Shown in pieces: positions 56,644 to 64,000 of a stretch of DNA of 64,000 nucleotides. Position numbers and translations under genes: made by a program. The stretch comes from Erythroxylum novogranatense (lineage: Eukaryota; Streptophyta; Magnoliopsida; Malpighiales; Erythroxylaceae). The DNA lies in the NCBI GenBank assembly GCA_029891385.1, contig CM057235.1:14374001-14438000 (forward strand), given 5' to 3'. The notes below the pieces were generated by a model, which saw only the letters and a list, made by a program, of their open reading frames with translations, was not told the origin of the DNA and made no database searches. Position 1 is the first letter of the stretch; each line of letters opens with the position of its first letter.

Positions 56644-57483
56644 GGGACTTCAATTCCCCCTTTTTTTCACATAAAAACCCGAAACTTCCAAAATTCATAA
56701 TTCTTAATCCCGAACTTCAATTTTGACAAACTTAGTCTCTATAGAAAGCTTAAGGGAAGCTCTAAATCTTTCACGAAGGACATAAACATCAATTTGACTC
56801 CTACGAGAGTCCATTTTCCGGTCAAAGATACTATCCTCTAATATTCATGCTAAAACCATAATATAAACTTGTAAAAATCATAACTTATTATTCCGAGATC
56901 GAAAATTTGCATACTTTATATCGAAATAAAGATCAAAACAAACCCTTCAATTTTCATGAAGAACATCAAAGCTCAATTAACCTCTAACTAGGTTAATTTC
57001 TCAGTCAAAGTTTCAATCATAATAAAAGTCAAACCCTATCAAACATAAACTTTGACTGATCATAACTTTCACTCCCGATATCGAAAAATTGCAAACTTTA
57101 TGTCTACAGAAAGCTCGTAACATAATCTACAAGTTTCATGTAGATCATTTTATCAAATTTTGCCTCAAACAAAAGTCAACTCTCAAAGTTAAACATTCTC
57201 TCTCCAAAAAGTCAAACTTTCTAAATCCTTCAAATTTTCACACTTTTTCTTTTTAATTCATGCTATTTAACTTCATTTCAATCAACTCATCCACTTTCCT
57301 CTCATAATCCATAAAAATTCATTCAAATATCAAATTCCTCTAACCGAAACAATTCTTTTCTCCTACATTTTTCTTAAATTCATCACATTTCCTTAAATTC
57401 ATTCTCATTCTCACCAATTCTTTCTCACTTAAATTCATTGTAATATTTCTATTATCCTCAAAAGTTCGGGGTCCAACAAAAGG

Positions 57484-57923
57484 CCTACCTAAGATTAGAT
57501 ATTCTTCACTATCCTCTTTCATATCAAGGATATAACAATTAGGTGGAAATATAAAATTATTAATTTTAATTAAAATATTATCTTTAATACCTCTGGGGCA
57601 TCTAATTGGTTTATTCACAAATTCCATTATTACATTAGTAAGTTTGATTATCCTAACTCTATTTTCTTAATCATAATATAAGAAACTATATTATCACTAG
57701 CACATAAATCCCTGAATGCTTTATTTATGAAGGCACCAATATTATAGGAAACATTAAAACTCCCTAGATCCTTTAGTTTAAATGTTTGTGATTGGGGGAT
57801 ATTGGTGCAATTTTCATTGCCTCTAGCACTTCCTCCCTTCATGTTATTGGTTAATTGCTTCCCATTCCTTAAGGTGATTGTTTTCACATGTACTTTGGGA
57901 TTATATACTATTTTACTAGGCAA
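57484..57923 (-). pseudogene. Athila-like relic 2: gag linker and protease
   Basis: Minus strand: LPSKIVYNPKVHVKTITLRN then GKQLTNN is the gag C-terminal linker (TLRSGKEL in relatives). FKLKDLGSFNVSYNIGAFIN leads to the active site RDLCASDNIVSYIMIKKIEL (Asp at about 57708-57710), where relatives have DLGAS; the Gly is Cys here. A shift near 57650 leads to NKPIRCPRGIKDNILIKIN and LDMKEDSEEYLILGRPF, ending where F inserted. The domain order and wording fit the Athila/Tat side of Ty3/gypsy, not the chromoviruses. Dead by missense, frameshift and insertion. Confidence 0.82.
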
Positions 57924-58249
57924 TTTTCCTTACTATCTTTTGGTTATAGACTTTATTAATTGACCAATTTGGTTTTTAATTTTCATATTTAAGCCTTCTG
58001 AGTTTATAAAGTCAAGATGTAGTTGCTTGCATAAAGTATCTCAATATCTCCTTTAAAATTAATTGCTTCTCTTTCTGTTATGGTTGTTGGAATTCATATG
58101 AATGTTGTCTTTAGATTGTTTGATTACTCCATGAAAAATATGAGTGGTCCCTCTATCTAGGATTATATGTCTTACTGTAGGGATTATTCTATCTTTGAAA
58201 GCTCTCTATATAGTCAAATTATTTAAGGAAACCACTTGAGTTATCAATG

Positions 58250-58900
58250 CAATCATCATCTATATTATCTATAACTACTAATTTATTAGACCTTACTCTT
58301 CTTAATTGTCATTGGTAATTGTTCATAGTCATCTCATCTGTAAGTTAAAGAGCTACTTCTAGAGTTTTTTTTATTAAGAATCCTACCAGCTACTGCATCT
58401 ATCATCTATCTTTTTTGATTGATTATACCATTATAAAAGGTTTGAATTTTCATCCATACTGGTACATTGTGTTGTTAACACTTCCTCAATAAATCTTTAT
58501 ATCCCTTCAATGTCTTATAAAGATTTTTAATGAAATTGTTAATAAGTAGATATTTCTTTTTTAATTTTCTTTTAATGGTAGGAATTATTTGGTAAAATTT
58601 CTCTATAAGACTTTTTCATATTATGATTGAAGTTATAAATATTGCCTTTAACCACTGCTTAGCTTGATTCCTCTAAAAAATATGTAAACAACATCAACCT
58701 TATTGTGTCTTTAATGACTCCATTAATCTTAAAGTTATCACAATTCTCTAAAAATTTAGCGATTTATGAATTAAGATCTTCATCTGGTAATCCTTTAATT
58801 GAACATAATAATGCAACATTTGGATCACATTTTATTTGATCTCGAAAAAGTTTATGTTAATTTTGAATCTAGTAATACTAGATTACATCCTATAAGAGAT
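58250..58900 (-). pseudogene. Athila-like relic 2: gag capsid
   Basis: Minus strand near 58470-58380 reads HNVPVWMKIQTFYNGIINQK, R, a TAG stop, then MIDAVAGRI. This matches the WLxIQTFYNGL...RxxxDASAGG motif of Athila-type gag. Downstream (58375-58300) LIKKTLEVAL and DEMTMNNYQ match LxxKTxxEAxELIEEMAxNNYQW. Several stops show long decay. 57924-58249 between this and the linker has no clear motif. Confidence 0.72.
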
Positions 58901-59198
58901 TGCTTCACATAATCCATCACATTTATGTGTTATTCTTTCATTGTATCATGTTGTATATCTTGTATGTATTAGCTTCTTACTTAGTTCGTTCTCTTTTTGT
59001 TTGACAACGCAGTATTTCAAGCTTTGAATCTTCTTTTAAGAAAATAAAGTGTCATCTCCTTTTCATACACAAAGATTACACTTGAAATTAAAGTAAACCA
59101 TGAAGAAAAATAAAAATAAAAATAAATAATGAAAGTTAACAATAAATAAATAAAATGACTAGGATAATATTTATCAAGGTTCCTAAACACCAATTGAT

Positions 59199-59216
59199 TC
59201 TACGGTAACAGTGTTA
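59199..59216 (-). other. Decayed primer-binding site (tRNA-Asp type) of relic 2
   Basis: Minus strand TAACACTGTTACCGTAGA compares with TGGCGCCGTTGCCGGGGA, the tRNA-Asp-complementary site of Athila/Tat-type elements, at 11 of 18 positions. Six of the seven differences are G to A or C to T, as expected from methylcytosine decay. Its position upstream of gag is right. Confidence 0.45.
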
Positions 59217-60430
59217 AAACTTAGTGGGTGTTACATCCACTGCTAAAGTTTTCTCTATTTTAAATTAACCACTCACTAATGAAAACAAATGCACCTATTA
59301 TTGATTAATAATATAATGGTTAGTTGAGAGTCAATCTCATGAGGAGTATAGATGGATCTAAAAAACCTACTTATTACCAACTAGTCTAAATCATTAATAA
59401 AGAAGGTTCTTGATGGAATTAGGTTAAAGAATATAAAATAAACCTAAACATGGAAATATATAAGAGAATTAAAACAAAGAAATTAATCAAATAAAGAACT
59501 CAACAATAATTAATGCTTAGATGAGTAATTTCCTTAGTATAATATTTGATGTCATAATTTAATAAAATTAAAAAGAGTTTATCATCTAAACCGATGAACT
59601 TCTTAAAATATAAAATCACACTCTCTTAAGCTACAACCACCTACCTTAAAGTTAATTAACTTATATCTCTACCAATTAACACTCCAAAGAACATATTTTA
59701 TATTGTGAACTTCTATGAAAGATTTCACCCTAATATTAGAAAGATCATATAGTTCTATCTCTCGCTTCCCATTCAACTCCTAATATCTAAGTCATGGTTC
59801 ACTTATAAGTAGGTTCTCTCAAATCTTTCATAAGTGAATTAAGATCATTTATAATTTTCTGTTCTAATAAAATCTATAATAAAGCAATTAAAGATATTTC
59901 ATAACTATAAATCCCACTTCATAAATTAAATTGAATCAATTCACATAAAGATAATAATTAGAGTTTTTCCGATGTAAACACATAAAATACTTATCCATAA
60001 ATCTTGTTCAAACTAACAAAGACAATAGACAAAATTAAAGACATCACGATAAAAGGAGGAACTTCAGATAAAAGTGCTTTATTTTAAATTATTTTGATCC
60101 GTGTGGATGATCTTGAATAATTTTTTTTTAATAAAATGACTTTGAAATTGACCCTTGAGGGCTAGTGTACCTCTCAATGGCTAACCAAATTTTTTTGGAG
60201 TAAAAATAATTATAAGATAGGCAAAGCCTCCAAAAGTTCCCCAAAAATTAGTGATTTTTTTATGCTTTAAGTACGTTTAATTCACTTGAGACATAATATA
60301 AGATATTTTCATATTACAAATAATGGATCCTTTTATTTCTTTTTAGCAAAAACATAAACTTTAGCATGCTTTTGCCTAGACTATAGATCTTTTTGTAATC
60401 TTTTTAGGTATGGATATGGGCCGAGAAACG
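59217..60430. other. AT-rich stretch, perhaps the 5' LTR of relic 2
   Basis: By position, to the right of a minus-strand primer site, this should hold the 5' LTR of relic 2. I see no clear LTR ends and no gene. Wording near 60385-60420 (ATAGATCTTTTTGTAATC) recalls the repeat units at 42520-42910. Confidence 0.35.
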
Positions 60431-60447
60431 AGTGTCTCTTAACCTAT

Positions 60448-60470
60448 ATCATCATCATCATCATCATCAC
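60448..60470 (-). repeat. (ATC)n 3' tail of the LINE
   Basis: Seven ATC repeats, GAT on the element strand, at the 3' terminus. RTE elements end in short simple repeats instead of poly(A). Confidence 0.8.
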
Positions 60471-61559
60471 ACCCAGTCCAAAGTCCCACAGTGAAGCAGG
60501 GTCTGGGGAGATCTAATAGTATGCAGCCTTACTCTTATATAGTAGAGAGACTGTTTCCGATAGACCTACACGGAGATGTGACAGGAAAATAATGATGCAG
60601 GTTAACATAAGAAATAAGTAAAAACTGGCACTCAGAATATTTAAGTAAATAGAATTACAATACAAGACAATAAGGACATACCTGATGGTTGACCCGATCT
60701 GCTAGTACCTTATACCTTGTAAACATTGGCTCTTTTTGTCACTAGTCGTGTTAGGAGACTTCACTGAGCAATCCTGAGGATACGACAATCCTACGGTTTT
60801 AGGTATCCATCTGAGAATCTTCCTTAACTACACCTGACCTGAAGCCTTGACCAAAGACTTACCACTCGCAAAAGTATAAAAGACATTGGGTTGTACTTCC
60901 TATGCGATAAATATGAGGCGTGAGGGCTCTAAAGGGTGTAGTTTACCCTTATCCTATCACGCCAAACTTCCTAATTCTAGTAACTGTCTCAGTGAGAGCC
61001 AACTCTAACATATCTTTCTTGATCACTTCCCTGCAGGTCTTGTAAGGGCTTCCTTTCCTCCTCTTGTAGCCACTAAAGTTTATTATCTCACAGCGTCATA
61101 CCAGAGCAACAAAGAGCATCCTGCGCACATGCCCAAACTACCTAAGCCTTTTCTCTCTCAACTTGTTGGTAATACTAGCCACCTATAGTCTGTCTCTCAC
61201 GACCTAATTCTGTACCCTATCTCTTATGGTAATGTCACAAATCTACCTAAGCATACGCGTTTCTACTACCAACAATTGTTGCATATGTCTACGTTTAGAA
61301 GGCTAACACTCTGCCCTATATAACATGGTTGGCCGAATCACCATTCTATAGAACTTCCATTTGAGTTTTACAGGGAAATTTTTTCACGTAAAACACTTGA
61401 TGCACTCCGCCATTTGGTCCACCCAGATCTAATACGATGTAATTTATCGTCATCGATATTACCATCTCTCTTAATGATGGATCCGAGGTATTTAAAACTC
61501 AATTTTTGTGGTATGATGTCAATGCCAATCACTACTGCGGCTTCTTATACCAGCTGGCT
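60471..61559 (-). other. LINE 3' region: RT C-terminal part and 3' UTR
   Basis: Short frames resemble the C-terminal domain of RTE reverse transcriptase (for example the CRMLRWVC-like region near 61130). The last 90 bp are the 3' UTR that plant Au-type SINEs share, a sequence the RTE enzyme is thought to recognise. Confidence 0.6.
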
Positions 61560-62750
61560 ACCCGAAAAGTTACATTGTACATACTCCATTTTGGATCTGC
61601 TCATTCTAAAACCTTTCGATTCTAACGCTCCTCTCTAACGTTCTAACTTGGCATTGACCCCCTCCTTGGTCTCATCCTCCAGGACAATATTGTCAGCAAA
61701 TAACATACACCAAGGTACCTCTCCTTGAATATGTTTGGTAAATTCATCTAACACTAATGTAAATAAAAAAGGACTTAAATCCGAGCCTTGGTGTAGTCCA
61801 ACACCAATAGAGAATGCTTCCGTGTCGCCTCCTATCGTCCTTACGCTAGTCAGTGCTCCTTCATACATATCCCTGATCACTCTGATATACGTCTTAAGAA
61901 TGCCCTTTGTCTCCAAACACCACCATATGAGTTCTCTACGAACCCTGTCATATGTCTTATCCAAATCTACAAAAATGATATGTAAATCCTATTTTTCGTT
62001 CCTCATAGCATTCCAATAGTCTCCGAAGTAGATGTATTGATTTTATCGTATACCTACTAGGCATAAATTTGAATTGGTTGGTCGATATAGAGGCAACTCT
62101 CTGGATTCTCTTTTTGATTACCTTCTCCCATAGCTTCATGGTATGACTTAGTAATTTGATGCCTCGATAGTTTTGGCATTGTTGAATGTCTCCTTTAACG
62201 TTGTACAAGGAGGTTAACTTACTCAATCTCCATTCATCCGGCATCTTGGCTAACTCGAGGATCACATTAAAAAGCTGAACTAACTACTCAACACTGATAA
62301 CTCTATTTGCTTCCATACCTCTATAGGGATGTCATTTGGTCTTACGGCCCTTCCGCTCCCCATTTCCCTCAAAATCTTTGTAATTTCTCCTCTTATGATC
62401 ATCCCCTATGAGTACCCGTTTAGACATAGTCTTGACACGGGAGGTTTCCCGAACTCTATGTTGATCAATATGTCTTTGTTATAAAGGCCATAAAAGTATG
62501 TCTTCCATCTCTGCTTGATGGCTTGGGCGTCTATGAATACTTGTCTTGCTTCGTCACATATACAACAGACTTGGTTAAAATCCACCGTCTCACATGCCCT
62601 ATCTCTCGCAATCCTAAAAATTCTTTGTGCTCCTTTGATCGTATCCAAATCCCTGTATATATTCTCGTAAGCATCTCCTTTAGCCACTGAGATAGTCTTC
62701 TTTGCCTTCTGTTTTGCCAGTTTATAACTCACTCTATTAATTATTCACTC
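61560..62750 (-). pseudogene. LINE reverse transcriptase (RTE type)
   Basis: Minus-strand pieces in order: LAKQKAKKTISVAKGDAYEN and ARQVFIDAQAIKQRWKTYFY (62732-62450); MPDEWRLSKLTSLYNVKGDI, NYRGIKLLSHTMKLWEKVIK and TNQFKFMPSRYTIKSIHLLR (62265-61957); then DKTYDRVRRELIWWCLETKG, IRVIRDMYEGALTSVRTIGG and GLHQGSDLSPFLFTLVLDEF (61964-61700). The catalytic motif reads MLFADNIVL where relatives have FADD, so one metal-binding Asp is Asn. A weak continuation with ESKGFRMSRSKMEYV is readable at 61640-61575. This would copy LINE RNA at the nicked target; it cannot now. Confidence 0.88.
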
Positions 62751-63129
62751 CTCCTCTGTTGCACTTGCCAACATATCTTTAAAAGCTCTCTTTTTCGCCT
62801 TTACCGTCCTTTGGACCTTGTCTAACCACCACCAGGATTCCATCTGCCCCCCTCCCTGTCTTTTAGAAACCCCTAGGAGTTTAGTGGCGGTCTTTCTCAC
62901 TACGGAGGTTACTCCCTGTCACATCAGATTCGCATCCCCACTCACTTCCCATGGTGCATTATTCATAACCTGAGTCCTAAACTGTTCCACCATATCCCTT
63001 TTGAGTCTCCCCCATCTGATTTTGCGGCATGGCTTGGTAAATAATTGTGCTCTCCATTCCTTAATTCCAATATCCAAAACTAACAATTTATACTGGGTTG
63101 ATAGGTAAGGGGCCGAAAGTACTTTGCAA

Positions 63130-63775
63130 TCCTTGCACTATGATCTAGCGCTTGTCCAGACAAGAAGATGGTCAATTTGCGTCTTTTTTGTGCTACTCTG
63201 AAGTGTCACCAAGTGTACTTCATTTTTCTTAAAAAAGAAATTTACTATTACTAAATCATATGCTATGACCATGTCTAATAAATCCACCCAACTTTCATTT
63301 CTAGTGCCGTATCTAAAGCTCCCATGAGTTCTTGTATAACTGTCTGAATCTGCCCCTATATGTCCATTAAAATCCCCTCCTAAGATGATCTGCTCAGTAT
63401 TAAAGATTTGTGAAAGCACCCCTCCAACGACAACAAAAACGTACGTTTTTGTTGTCCGTCTGGGCCAACTTGAGCTGCATACACATATACTACATTGAGA
63501 ACTACACTACTTAAAATAATTTTTGCCGCCATTATCCTATCATTGACCCTTGTGATCCCTACTACTATGTTCATAAGTCCCTTTTCTACTAAAATACCTA
63601 CCCCATTCTACTTCCACTTATTTCCCGAGTACCATAATTTGAACCCTCCTATCTCCTTTGCTTTAGCTCCTGTCCACTTAGTCTCCTGAAGTTGCGCGTA
63701 CTGAACCGCGTACTACTCTGTTCATAAGTCCCCACGTTTCAAGAGCCTATCCTTATTACATCATCTTAGTCTTTA
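63130..63775 (-). pseudogene. LINE endonuclease (APE type)
   Basis: Minus strand from about 63775: RIGS-stop-NVGT (Trp to TGA in RIGSWNVGT), then YAQLQETKWTGAKAKEIGGF and KLWYSGNKWK (63700-63605), NGVGILVEKGL, TRVNDRIMAAKIILSS, VVYVYAAQVGPDGQQKRTF (63574-63420), IILGGDFNGHIGADSDSYTR (63400), HGSFRYGTRNESWVDLLDMV, FKKNEVHLVTLQSSTKKTQI and DHLLV (63140). The QETKW Glu, GGDFNGH Asp/Asn and the QIDHLL region form the active site of the apurinic-type endonuclease that nicks the target. At least one stop and two frame changes. Confidence 0.87.
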
Positions 63776-63859
63776 TTCCTATAAGTTGCGTGTACTGAAC
63801 CGCTTGCACTAATTCCATTCGTGTGATCTAAAGATATCTCTCCTAACCAGTGTCTCTTA

Positions 63860-63947
63860 CGTTTCCCGCACATACTATCTTAAGAAATCCTTGAAAGCTA
63901 AAACTAATATACCCCACCGTAAAAGGAAGTAAGAATAATATATAATA

Positions 63948-63997
<50 letters not shown>

Positions 63998-64000
63998 TAA
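63860..64000. repeat. LINE right flank and (AAT)n microsatellite
   Basis: About 80 bp of flank, then AATAAT repeats from about 63940 to the window edge with one ATG interruption near 63995. Confidence 0.85.

Larger units (their letters stand above)
43464..57478 (-). mobile_element. Solo LTR F (A-type family), interrupted by A2
   Basis: The first six bases TGTTGG (43464-43469) lie left of A2; the remaining 4.41 kb is 53066-57478, ending GGGGTCCAACA. TSD AAAGG at 43459-43463 and 57479-57483. It is in minus orientation and homologous along its length with the A2 LTRs (perhaps 85% by eye). It has the conserved box (54340-54359), two adjacent hairpins (54223-54255 and 54270-54300), GAGCT-TTCG-AGCTC (53938-53951, minus strand), an acceptor-like TTTGCAGGTTTGGG near 53590 and a GC palindrome cluster (56463-56643). 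No interior or second LTR remains. Confidence 0.9.
60442..63848 (-). mobile_element. RTE-clade LINE, near full length, inactive
   Basis: A non-LTR retrotransposon on the minus strand: endonuclease then reverse transcriptase, and a 3' end with the plant RTE/Au-SINE-like tail (GGAAACAGTCTCTCTAC, then CTCCCCAGACCCTGCTTC, then a GAT trinucleotide tail at 60448-60470). AGTGTCTCTTA occurs at both sides (60431-60441 and 63849-63859) and is a good candidate 11-bp TSD. Length 3.4 kb fits RTE elements. Stops and frameshifts are frequent. Confidence 0.85.

Noticed and set aside
56326..56726. Overlapping 70-105-codon frames on both strands, rich in Arg/Ala
   Set aside because: Product of the palindrome cluster in solo LTR F; all frames are open together, typical of GC-rich repeats.
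61414..61638. Plus-strand frame over the LINE
   Set aside because: Antisense to the RT reading on the minus strand.

Overview
This window is intergenic DNA from a flowering-plant nuclear genome. I find no convincing host gene, rRNA, tRNA or CRISPR array. Almost everything is transposable element: Ty3/gypsy LTR retrotransposons of the chromovirus Tekay/Del type (initiator-Met tRNA primer site TGGTATCAGAGC, integrase followed by a chromodomain), giant-LTR non-autonomous relatives, older Athila-like gypsy relics, and an RTE-type LINE. Seven insertions are bounded exactly by TG/CA-type ends and perfect 5-bp target-site duplications (TSDs); the LINE has a candidate 11-bp TSD.

Layout. 1-661: AT-rich flank. 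667-13605 (+): element A1, a non-autonomous element with ~4.5-kb LTRs and a coding-free 0.83-kb interior (TSD TACAT); its 5' LTR carries a 3.04-kb solo LTR B' (2184-5222, TSD GCTAC), absent from the 3' LTR. 13611-13965: degenerate ~49-bp tandem repeat. 13966-16255: unassigned. 16256-16768 (-): Athila-like gag/protease relic 1, cut by solo LTR E (16769-42013, minus, TSD TATAT). E was itself split by two elements: B (18071-30287, +, TSD TCCAT), which carries solo LTR G (21025-22944, TSD GTTGT), and C (30543-40238, minus, TSD GAGAG). 42014-43253: old AT-rich DNA with a 70-bp tandem duplication. 43254-43463 and 57484-59216 (-): Athila-like relic 2 (gag, protease, decayed tRNA-Asp primer site), cut inside the protease by solo LTR F (43464-57478, minus, TSD AAAGG). 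F was hit 6 bp from its end by A2 (43470-53060, +, TSD GTTGG), a second giant-LTR element. 60442-63848 (-): near full-length RTE LINE with a mutated catalytic motif. The window ends in an (AAT)n microsatellite.

How the parts relate. B and C encode or once encoded gag, protease, reverse transcriptase, RNase H, integrase and chromodomain, but every frame is broken by small indels and stops. A1 and A2 code for nothing, yet they share the primer site and polypurine tract and keep the last dozen codons of a chromovirus pol, so they were probably mobilised in trans by such an element.

The most interesting unexplained signal is in the LTRs. Families that have diverged almost everywhere share a block downstream of the TATA box made of a near-invariant 20-bp box and several hairpins whose stems covary, or in B-type LTRs a 63-bp identical segment that folds as a three-way junction. 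Each family also carries its own cluster of GC-rich palindromes in otherwise AT-rich LTR sequence.
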